A stretch of 64,000 bases of DNA from Ferrimonas pelagia (lineage in GTDB: Bacteria; Pseudomonadota; Gammaproteobacteria; Enterobacterales; Shewanellaceae), in contig NZ_BAABJZ010000003.1 in the NCBI RefSeq assembly GCF_039543565.1, positions 124,001 to 188,000 on the forward strand. The letters run 5' to 3'. The translations under genes were made by a program, and so were the position numbers. Positions 17,985-25,570 of the stretch are shown here, piece by piece (the stretch's first letter is position 1; each line of letters begins with the position of its first letter). The notes under the pieces were generated by a model. It did not search any database and was not told the DNA's origin. It saw only the letters and a list, made by a program, of their open reading frames with translations.

Positions 17985-18147
17985 TGCAGCATTAGCTCTT
18001 ATTTTTCATTGTTATCAAAGCAGGAGTCTGACGCCCCTGCAGGCGCTATCCTGTCCTGTTATAGCCAAGCCTTGCGCGCATGCCAGAAACTTTACCAACA
18101 ATCACGTTCAATCAAGCCGAGCCCACCTAAACCCACCAAACGCGCAT

Positions 18148-18173
18148 AAAAAAGGCGCTGCAGATGCAGCGCC
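18148..18173 (-). terminator. Terminator of GH3 copy 4
   Basis: GGCGCTGC (18154-18161) pairs with GCAGCGCC (18166-18173) around a 4-nt loop, followed by six T residues on the minus strand. It is almost identical to the terminator of copy 3. Confidence 0.92.
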
Positions 18174-18205
18174 TTCGTGTCTCAATGGCCTAAGCCAATG
18201 GAATA

Positions 18206-20584
18206 TTAGTCAACCAGTTTGAAAGGCAGACGCTGAACGTTGTCAGACGCGGTACCTACCATCACCTGGAAGTCGCCCGCTTCGGCGCCCCAGCTCATAT
18301 CTGCACGGTAGAAGGACAGATCTTCCGCAGTCAGAGTGAAGGTAATGGTCTTGGTTTCGCCGGCTGCGAAGTTCACCTTCTGGAAACCTTTCAGCTCCTG
18401 TACCGGACGGGTAACAGAGCCAACCATCTGACGGGTGTACAGCTGGACAACCTCTTCACCGGCGTGCTTGCCCGCGTTGGTTACGTCAACAGACACAGTC
18501 AGCTCACCGTCCATTTTCAGGTGATCGGAAGACAGCTTCACTTCACCGTACTGGAAGTCGGCGTAGCTCAGGCCGTGACCGAACGCGTACAGAGGCGAGT
18601 TTGGCGAGTCATCGTAACGAGACTTGTAGTGCTCCTGACGCTGGTTCGGGTTTTCCGCATTGTACGGACGACCGGTGTTCTTCATGTTGTAGTACAGAGG
18701 GATCTGACCAACAGAACGTGGGAAGGTCATCGGCAGCTTACCGGATGGGCTGAAATCACCCACCAGCAGATCGGAGATCGCGTGACCACCGGAGGTACCT
18801 GGGTACCAAGCGTGCAGGATGGCATCCAGGTTCTGATGCTCCCAGCTCAGATCGTTAGGACGACCAGAGAACAGAACGCCAACCATTGGCTTGCCCAGTT
18901 TCTTCAGCTCTTCCATCAGCTCACGCTGAGTACCCGGCAGGGTGATCTCAACACGGGAAGCGGCTTCACCGGACATGCGTTGCTCTTCACCGATGGCAAG
19001 AACAATCACGTCAGACTTCTTGGCGGCCTTAACGGCTTCCTTGATCATCTTGGCGTGAGCAGGCTTACCGATCACGTCACGACCCACAGAGCGGATCCCA
19101 ACGTGAGGAGAGGTATCACCTTCCGCGTGCAGGTGAGCGTAGGTCGCACCCTGAGCGTAGTTGATGGTGACGTTGTCACCCAGACGCGCTTCCAGACCCT
19201 CTTTCAGAGACACTGGCTGCTTACGACGGTCACCGGCACCAGCCCAGTTACCGATCATGTCTTTCTTGTTGTCGGCCAAAGGACCGATCAGCGCGATGGA
19301 GTTGATGTCATCCAGCGCCAAAGGCAGAGCCGCATTGTCGTTCTTCAGCAGAACCGCAGACTTACGAGCCGCATCACGAGCCAGCTCCAGGTTTTCTGCA
19401 GTCAGGATATCGCGATCAGCACGCTCTTTGTCGAAGTAGCGGTACGGATCTTCGAACAGACCCAGACGCCATTTCATTTCCAGGATCAGACGCACGGAGT
19501 GGTCGATCTTCTCCATGGAAACCTTGCCTTCTTCAACCAGCTCCGCCATGTAATCCATGTAGGACTTGCCTACCATGTCCATGTCGGCACCGGCGTTGAA
19601 CGCGATCTCAGCGGCGTGCTTGTCATCACGGGCGTAACCGTGTGGCACCAGCTCGTTTACTGCAGTGTAATCGGTTACCACGAAGCCTTCGAAGCCCCAC
19701 TGATCACGCAGAACGTCGGTCAGCAAGTACTTAGAACCGGAAGCCGGGATCCCGTTCAGATCGTTAAAGGAGGTCATGAAGGTGGCAACACCAGCGTCAA
19801 CCATGGCCTTAAACGGAGGCATCTGCTGGGTCCACAGCTCATGCTCGGAGATATCGGTGCTGTGGTAATCACGACCGCCTTGGGACAGACCGTAGCCAAC
19901 GAAGTGCTTGGCGGTCGCTGCCATGGTGGTCGGAGAAGCCAGATCATCGCCCTGGAAACCCTGTACACGGGCAACGGACATCTTGGTCGCCAGGTATACG
20001 TCTTCACCCGGCGCTTCGGACACACGGCCCCAGCGTGGATCGCGAACCAGATCGGCCATCGGCGCGAAGGTCCACATGATGCCATCGGCGGTCGCTTCTT
20101 TCGCAGCGATCTCAGCGCCTAAGCGAGCCACTTCCAGATCCCAAGACGCCACTTCACCCAGAGACTGAGGGAAGATGGTCTTGTGGCCGTGGATGATGTC
20201 GTGACCGATGATGATTGGAATGCCCAGACGGGATTCCTCAACGGCACGCTTCTGCAACGGGTAAGCACGCTCGTAGGTGAAGTTGTTAAAGATAGAACCG
20301 ACTTTACCTTCGGCAACCCAGTCTTCGTACTCATAGTTCACCAGAGAACCGGTGTTGGCCATGATCCCGGACTGCAGATCCAACTGACCGATCTTTTCGT
20401 CCAAGGTCATCTTGGCCATCAGATCAGTGATGAAGGCGTCCATCTTGGCTTTGTCGTCTTTCCAAACGGCAACAGAAGCCTTTTCGCCCATAACAGGGCT
20501 CAGTACAGCACCAGCATCGGCTGCCATGGCAGCTGGCATCGCCAGGGTGCTGGAGATCAGCAAAGGTAAAATACGTCGTTTCAT
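18206..20584 (-). CDS. GH3 beta-glucosidase, BglX type (array copy 4)
   Basis: 792 residues with a signal peptide (AMPAAMA-ADAG). Nucleophile Asp305 is in VVTDYTA; the acid/base Glu is in GEAASRVEITLPG; DPRWGR and KHFVGYG are intact; a fibronectin III-like domain closes the protein. The ATG follows GAAGAGTTGTT. A 59-bp element shared with copy 1 lies 145-203 bp upstream, and a separate perfect palindrome (20834-20851) lies 250 bp upstream, so regulation may differ from copies 2, 3 and 5. It is predicted to act as a periplasmic beta-glucosidase. Confidence 0.95.
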   Translation of the reverse strand: MKRRILPLLISSTLAMPAAMAADAGAVLSPVMGEKASVAVWKDDKAKMDAFITDLMAKMTLDEKIGQLDLQSGIMANTGSLVNYEYEDWVAEGKVGSIFNNFTYERAYPLQKRAVEESRLGIPIIIGHDIIHGHKTIFPQSLGEVASWDLEVARLGAEIAAKEATADGIMWTFAPMADLVRDPRWGRVSEAPGEDVYLATKMSVARVQGFQGDDLASPTTMAATAKHFVGYGLSQGGRDYHSTDISEHELWTQQMPPFKAMVDAGVATFMTSFNDLNGIPASGSKYLLTDVLRDQWGFEGFVVTDYTAVNELVPHGYARDDKHAAEIAFNAGADMDMVGKSYMDYMAELVEEGKVSMEKIDHSVRLILEMKWRLGLFEDPYRYFDKERADRDILTAENLELARDAARKSAVLLKNDNAALPLALDDINSIALIGPLADNKKDMIGNWAGAGDRRKQPVSLKEGLEARLGDNVTINYAQGATYAHLHAEGDTSPHVGIRSVGRDVIGKPAHAKMIKEAVKAAKKSDVIVLAIGEEQRMSGEAASRVEITLPGTQRELMEELKKLGKPMVGVLFSGRPNDLSWEHQNLDAILHAWYPGTSGGHAISDLLVGDFSPSGKLPMTFPRSVGQIPLYYNMKNTGRPYNAENPNQRQEHYKSRYDDSPNSPLYAFGHGLSYADFQYGEVKLSSDHLKMDGELTVSVDVTNAGKHAGEEVVQLYTRQMVGSVTRPVQELKGFQKVNFAAGETKTITFTLTAEDLSFYRADMSWGAEAGDFQVMVGTASDNVQRLPFKLVD

Positions 20585-20728
20585 AACAACTCTTCGATTA
20601 ATTATCGTTGGTATTCATCTTTCGGTGTTGCCACCCAAGGATGAGGAAAATGTGCTTTCGAACGCTGATCTTTGCTCGGCGCTTGCCGATGCTCAGATCC
20701 CCGTTGCGAAGGTAAATTTGCGAACAAG

Positions 20729-20787
20729 CTTACCGACTCTTTGCGCCCAGTTCTGGCGCATTTACGCTTTCTTACACGGCGGTGTGA
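20729..20787 (-). promoter_or_regulatory. Conserved upstream element B (before GH3 copy 4)
   Basis: Gap-free match to the element at 12408-12466 upstream of GH3 copy 1, with about 46 of 59 identical positions. It contains CTTACCGACT at one end and CTTACACGGCGGTGTGA at the other. It is likely a shared regulatory site; the regulator is unknown. Confidence 0.55.
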
Positions 20788-20833
20788 TAGCCAGCAAAGT
20801 GGCACCCTTTTTACTCACCAGAGTGTGATCTCA

Positions 20834-20851
20834 CCGTCAATTTTGACGGTT
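20834..20851. repeat. 18-bp perfect palindrome upstream of GH3 copy 4
   Basis: ACCGTCAA and TTGACGGT flank a 2-bp centre (TT). Size and symmetry fit a dimeric regulator operator; a very short hairpin is the alternative. No second copy was seen in the window. Confidence 0.5.
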
Positions 20852-21040
20852 TGCTTTCATCCTATGTCGGCCAACACCAAGGCATTCACTGGCATTTCAA
20901 TGGCAGAGTCACAAAGCCCCACCGTTTTGCAGCCACGATCAAACGCAGACTCGAAAACATCCGCGCGCGATCGCGCCCAAACACCAGTCGAGCGTTACTT
21001 AGCGACACTTAAGGGCAGTACGTTCAGGTGCGCCATCAAC

Positions 21041-21067
21041 AAAAAAGGGCCGAACATCGGCCCTTTT
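21041..21067 (-). terminator. Terminator of GH3 copy 5
   Basis: GGGCCGA (21047-21053) pairs with TCGGCCC (21057-21063) around a 3-nt loop, followed by six T residues on the minus strand, with T residues on the other strand too. Confidence 0.92.
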
Positions 21068-21088
21068 CTCATGTCACTGAACAGGCGT

Positions 21089-23521
21089 TCAGTCCACCAA
21101 GGTAAACTCAGCTTTCTGTACCTGATCGGATGCGGTGCCCACGAAGACGTGGAAGTCACCGGCTTCACTGCCCCAGTTCAGACCGGCGCGGTAGAACGCC
21201 AGATCCTCGGCGGTCAGGGTAAAGGAGATGGTCTTGGTTTCACCTTTTTCAAAGTGCACCTTCTCAAAGCCCTTCAGCTCCTGAACCGGACGGGTGGTGG
21301 AAGCCACCAGCTGACGGGTGTACAGCTGAACCACTTCCTCACCGGCGAAGTCGCCGCTGTTGGTGATATCCACAGAAACGGTCAGTTCGCCGTCCATGGT
21401 CAGGGTGTCGGAGGACAGGGTGATCTCACTGTACTCGAAGTTGGTGTAGCTCAGACCATGACCGAATGCGTACAGCGGGCTGTTCGGAGAATCATCGTAG
21501 CGAGACTTGTAGTGCTCCTGACGCTGGTTCTCGTTATCCGCGTTGTACGGACGACCGGTGTTCTTCATGTTGTAGTACAACGGGATCTGACCAACAGAGC
21601 GTGGGAAGGTCATCGGCAGCTTACCGGATGGGTTGTAGTCACCCACCAGCAGATCGGCGATGGCGTGACCACCGGAGGTACCTGGGTACCAAGCGTGCAG
21701 GATCGCATCCAGGTTGGCTTGCTCCCACTGCAGATCATTTGGACGACCGGAGAACAGCACGCCAATCATCGGCTTGCCCAGTTTCTTCAGCTCGATCATC
21801 AGCTCACGCTGGTTGCCTGGCAGGGTCAGCTCGACGCGGGAGGAAGCCTCACCGGACATGCGCTGATCTTCACCAATGGCCAGAACGATCACATCAGACT
21901 TCTCCGCAGCGGCAACCGCTTCGGCGATCATCGCAGCCAACTCAGCCTCAGACTGCTGGTTGTAACCCACCATGTGATCGGCACGGGACTCGGCAAAGTC
22001 GGCGTCAACCATAAAGTCGTAGGTGGCACCGGTGGCGTAGTTGATGGCAACCTTGTCACCCAGGCGTGCTTCCAAACCGGACTTCACAGACACTGGCACG
22101 GTTTCACGGTCACCGGCCGCAGCCCAGTTACCGATCATGTCACGCTTGTTATCCGCCAATGGGCCGATCAAAGCGATAGAGCTCAGCTCGTCCAGTTTCA
22201 GTGGCAGGGCCGCGTTGTCGTTCTTCAGCAGAACCGCAGATTTACGGGCCGCATCACGAGCCAGCTCCAGGTTTTCAGCAGACAGGATCTCCTGCTCAGC
22301 ACGCTGCTCGTCGAAGTACATGTACGGATCTTCAAACAGACCCAGACGCCACTTCATCTCGAGGATCAGGCGCACGGAGTGATCGATCTGCTCGATCGAC
22401 ACCTTGCCTTCGTCCAGCAACTCTTCCATGTAATCCAGGTAGACGCGGCCTACCATGTCCATGTCAGCGCCGGCGTTAAACGCGATCTCAGCGGCGTGCT
22501 TATCATCACGGGCAAAACCGTGCGGCACCAGCTCATTGATGGCGGTGTAGTCGGTCACGACGAAGCCTTCGAAGCCCCACTGATCGCGCAGGATATCGGT
22601 CAGCAGCTCTTTCGAACCGGTCGCCGGAATGCCGTTCAAATCATTAAAGGCAGTCATAAAGGTGGCAACGCCAGCGTCAACCATCGCTTTAAACGGCGGC
22701 AGCTGGGTGGTCCACAGCTCTTGCAGAGACACATCGGTGCTGTGGTAATCACGGCCGCCCTGAGCCAGACCGTAACCCACAAAGTGCTTGGCGGTCGCCA
22801 GTACGGTATCGGTGGCGCCCAGATCGTCGCCCTGGAAACCGTGCACACGGGCAACGGACATCAGGGTGTTCAGGTACACATCTTCACCGGCAGACTCGGA
22901 CACTCGGCCCCAGCGTGGATCGCGGGCGATGTCGGCCATCGGCGCAAAGGTCCACATGATGCCGTCGGCAGCGGCTTCACGGGCCGCCACGCGGGCACCC
23001 ACTTCCGCCACTTCCAGATCCCAGGACGCCACTTCACCCAGCGACTGAGGGAAGATGGTCTTGTGACCGTGGATCACGTCGTAACCAAACAGCATCGGAA
23101 TGCCCAGACGGGTCTCTTCCACAGCCATCTTCTGCAGGTTGCGGTTGAAGTCCGGCTCATAGGCGTTGAATACCGCACCGACGTGACCGTCTTTGATCTG
23201 CTGCTCGTAGTCTTCGTTGATGGAAGGCCCGGTCAGATCACGGAAGCTGGTTTGCAGATCCAACTGGCCGATCTTCTCTTTCAGGGTCATCTTGCCGATC
23301 AGCTCATCGATGAAGGTATCCATCTTGGCTTTATCGTCGTTCCAATGGGAAACCGACGCGCCCACTTCAGCACGGACTGGGTTCAGTACGCCGGCAGGGC
23401 TGGTATCGAATTCGGTGGTGGCATTAGCTTGGGCACTGGCTTGATCCGCCGCGGGCGAGCAGGCGGCAAGACCACCGACCAGAGCGCAGGCGATCATCGC
23501 CGGTAAAATTTTCTTTTTCAT
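21089..23521 (-). CDS. GH3 beta-glucosidase, BglX type, lipoprotein (array copy 5)
   Basis: 810 residues. Unlike the other four copies it carries a lipoprotein signal (GGLAAC, lipidated Cys21) and a longer N-terminal spacer, so it is probably membrane-anchored. Nucleophile Asp324 is in VVTDYTA and the acid/base Glu in GEASSRVELTLPG; DPRWGR and KHFVGYG are intact. Residue 22 is Ser, so retention at the inner membrane is not signalled and outer-membrane placement is likely. It is the first GH3 gene in transcription order, following the secreted sulfatase. Two CATTTATAGC repeats 30 bp apart give candidate -10 boxes about 90-120 bp upstream. A division of labour with the soluble copies is an inference. 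Confidence 0.95.
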   Translation of the reverse strand: MKKKILPAMIACALVGGLAACSPAADQASAQANATTEFDTSPAGVLNPVRAEVGASVSHWNDDKAKMDTFIDELIGKMTLKEKIGQLDLQTSFRDLTGPSINEDYEQQIKDGHVGAVFNAYEPDFNRNLQKMAVEETRLGIPMLFGYDVIHGHKTIFPQSLGEVASWDLEVAEVGARVAAREAAADGIMWTFAPMADIARDPRWGRVSESAGEDVYLNTLMSVARVHGFQGDDLGATDTVLATAKHFVGYGLAQGGRDYHSTDVSLQELWTTQLPPFKAMVDAGVATFMTAFNDLNGIPATGSKELLTDILRDQWGFEGFVVTDYTAINELVPHGFARDDKHAAEIAFNAGADMDMVGRVYLDYMEELLDEGKVSIEQIDHSVRLILEMKWRLGLFEDPYMYFDEQRAEQEILSAENLELARDAARKSAVLLKNDNAALPLKLDELSSIALIGPLADNKRDMIGNWAAAGDRETVPVSVKSGLEARLGDKVAINYATGATYDFMVDADFAESRADHMVGYNQQSEAELAAMIAEAVAAAEKSDVIVLAIGEDQRMSGEASSRVELTLPGNQRELMIELKKLGKPMIGVLFSGRPNDLQWEQANLDAILHAWYPGTSGGHAIADLLVGDYNPSGKLPMTFPRSVGQIPLYYNMKNTGRPYNADNENQRQEHYKSRYDDSPNSPLYAFGHGLSYTNFEYSEITLSSDTLTMDGELTVSVDITNSGDFAGEEVVQLYTRQLVASTTRPVQELKGFEKVHFEKGETKTISFTLTAEDLAFYRAGLNWGSEAGDFHVFVGTASDQVQKAEFTLVD

Positions 23522-23606
23522 GTAGGCTCGTTTGATGAGTTAGTTCCATGGAGGAGGCTGGGGAGCGGTGCGATCCGCACAACAGCAACGTCGTTTGTTT
23601 ACGTCA

Positions 23607-23645
23607 TTTATAGCCAGCCCCATTCAGCCAATCGCATTTATAGCA
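23607..23645 (-). promoter_or_regulatory. Two candidate -10 boxes before GH3 copy 5
   Basis: CATTTATAGC occurs at 23605-23614 and 23635-23644, exactly 30 bp apart. On the minus strand each gives TATAAA, and the distal one is preceded by TGC (extended -10). This suggests tandem promoters or a repeated binding site. No convincing -35 was found. Confidence 0.35.
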
Positions 23646-23790
23646 ATAATTGACGCCTGAATGCAGATCATTGAAAGAAACAATCCTACATTACTGGCGA
23701 GATCACAGTTTCCCCTTTCATTGCAAACACCTACGTATCCTTTTCGATCCGCCATCGAGCGCCGCCACGGCGCCGCCGTGTTCTACGCAT

Positions 23791-23823
23791 AAAAAAACCG
23801 AAGCCGGAAGGGCTTCGGTTTTT
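23791..23823 (-). terminator. Terminator of the secreted sulfatase gene (bidirectional)
   Basis: A 12-bp stem (23794-23805 with 23811-23822) with a 5-nt loop and T/A tracts on both sides. It lies 65 bp after the sulfatase stop and separates it from the GH3 array. Confidence 0.92.
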
Positions 23824-23887
23824 GGGGGCGAGCACCGAGAGACTCAATACCGGCTCTCGAGACTCAACGCTGTTGTCACAGCAGCCC

Positions 23888-25438
23888 TTAGTGGGCGTTA
23901 TCGCGCTCAGGCTTATCCAGCACCATATGCTCTGGGAAGTCTGCGGCTTTCTCACCACCACGGACGCGGTAGCGCTTGTTGCGCTCCCAACCGTGCGGCT
24001 TGTTCATCGGGATATCCATGCCACCGGCTTCCGACAGGATCTCAAACAGCGCGTCCTGCATCTCTTCGATCTTCGCTTTGTACTTAGGATCGGCGATCAG
24101 GTTGTTGGTCTCGCGCGGATCTTCCTGCAGATCGTACAGCTCGTCGGTATCCCACAGACCGTAGTAAGTGGTGTACTTATAGCGATCGCCACGCAGGGAG
24201 AACACAGTCGGCGACTGCGGGAAGTTCTTTTCCCAGTAGTAGACGTAGAGGAAGTAGTCGCGCCACTCGATCTCCTTGCCCTGCGCCAGCGGAATGTAGC
24301 TTTGACCGTCCATGTAGTCCGGGGTCTTCAGGCCTGCCGCCTCGAAGAAGGTCGGCGCGATATCGATGTTGGCCACCACCTCGGAAACGGTCTGGCCGCC
24401 CTCCACCTTGGATGGCCACTGCATCACCATCGGCACGCGGATAGACGGCTCGTAGGCCACGCGCTTGTCGATCAGGCCGTGCTCACCGAACATAAAGCCG
24501 TTGTCACCCATGTAGATGATCAGCGTGTCTTCGTACACGCCCATCTCTTTCAGGGTCTCTTTGACCATGCCAATGCCTTCGTCCACGGAGGCGAACGCTT
24601 CGGCGTAGTTCTGGTAGTAGGTGGTGATATCCACCTCGGAGTGATACGGGAAGTCCATACCGTGCCAGGAGTTACGCTGATCGCGCAGCCAGCGCGGCGT
24701 GTTCGGGCCGTAATCGGTCGGCTTATGATTCTCCGGCAGTTCAACCTTACCGTCGTACATGCCGACGTGACGCTCGGCCGGGGTGAAGTTAGCGTGGACC
24801 GCCTTGTGCGACAGGTACAGCATAAATGGCTGATCAGAGCCCTCTTGCTCTTTCAACCAATTTACCGCGTGCTCATTGAGCATGTCGGTGATGTAACCCG
24901 TCTGCTCGATGCGACCGCCATTGAGGTTCAGGGTGTAACCCTCGTACGGCGGGTAGTATTCGCCCTGCCCTTCGAAGCTCATCCAGTGGTCGAAACCAGC
25001 ACGGGGGTGATCCGACTCCTCGCCCATGTGCCACTTGCCCATCAGCGCGGTGTTGTAGCCGGCCTTCTGCAGGAACTGGGAGAAGTAGACGATGTCGTCC
25101 GGCTCTTCGCGCTGGTTGTCGATCACCCGGTGCTTGTGGGTGTACAGGCCGGTGAGGATGGACGCCCGGCTCGGGGAGCACAGCGCCGTGGTCACAAAGG
25201 CGTTCTCCAGGTGCACACCCTCGGCGGCAATGGAGTCCAGATGCGGGGTTTTCATGAACGGGTGGTCCATAAAGCCCATGGCATCGTAGCGGTGATCATC
25301 GGTCAGGATGAACACGATGTTGTGCTGTTTCGCACCTGGGATCTTTTCGATCTCAATGGTTTCTGGAAACACAGAAGCCACGGCTGGCGCAGCGGCCAGG
25401 CTGGCCAGCACCAGGGAAGCGGTGACGGTTTTGTGCAT
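23888..25438 (-). CDS. Secreted sulfatase, S1 family, Cys-type
   Basis: A 516-residue sulfatase with an ordinary signal peptide (APAVAS-VF), so probably soluble and periplasmic or exported. Motifs are FILTDDHRYDAMG (metal Asp47/48), LCSPSRASILTG with formylglycine-precursor Cys87, GKWHMGE, SHKAVHANFTP, and MGDNGFMFGEHG. It belongs to a different S1 subfamily from its two lipoprotein neighbours; the alignment is recognisable only around the core motifs. It lies 132 bp downstream of the sulfatase at 25571-27271 with a hairpin in between, so the two are probably co-transcribed and may attack different sulfate positions of one polymer. The ATG follows AAGAAGAGACTAAC. The substrate is unknown. Confidence 0.93.
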   Translation of the reverse strand: MHKTVTASLVLASLAAAPAVASVFPETIEIEKIPGAKQHNIVFILTDDHRYDAMGFMDHPFMKTPHLDSIAAEGVHLENAFVTTALCSPSRASILTGLYTHKHRVIDNQREEPDDIVYFSQFLQKAGYNTALMGKWHMGEESDHPRAGFDHWMSFEGQGEYYPPYEGYTLNLNGGRIEQTGYITDMLNEHAVNWLKEQEGSDQPFMLYLSHKAVHANFTPAERHVGMYDGKVELPENHKPTDYGPNTPRWLRDQRNSWHGMDFPYHSEVDITTYYQNYAEAFASVDEGIGMVKETLKEMGVYEDTLIIYMGDNGFMFGEHGLIDKRVAYEPSIRVPMVMQWPSKVEGGQTVSEVVANIDIAPTFFEAAGLKTPDYMDGQSYIPLAQGKEIEWRDYFLYVYYWEKNFPQSPTVFSLRGDRYKYTTYYGLWDTDELYDLQEDPRETNNLIADPKYKAKIEEMQDALFEILSEAGGMDIPMNKPHGWERNKRYRVRGGEKAADFPEHMVLDKPERDNAH

Positions 25439-25469
25439 GTTAGTCTCTTCTTTTCATTATTATCATGAC

Positions 25470-25500
25470 GGGATACCGTCGGCAGCGCCGATGATATCCC
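25470..25500 (-). repeat. Intercistronic hairpin between two sulfatase genes
   Basis: GGGATA (25470-25475) pairs with TATCCC (25495-25500), and an inner TCGGC pairs with GCCGA around an AGC loop. There is no T-run, so it is more likely an mRNA-processing or stabilising structure than a terminator. Confidence 0.55.
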
Positions 25501-25570
25501 GCTCATGGTCAAGCTGGCGACGAGCCAAGCGGTGAACTCCGTTACCGATAGCGCATCACAGCAAGCGGGA

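Noticed and set aside
23822..25468. Plus-strand frames opposite the sulfatases (for example 23822-25468, 8258-9655)
   Set aside because: Antisense shadows of highly conserved sulfatase genes with no recognisable protein content.
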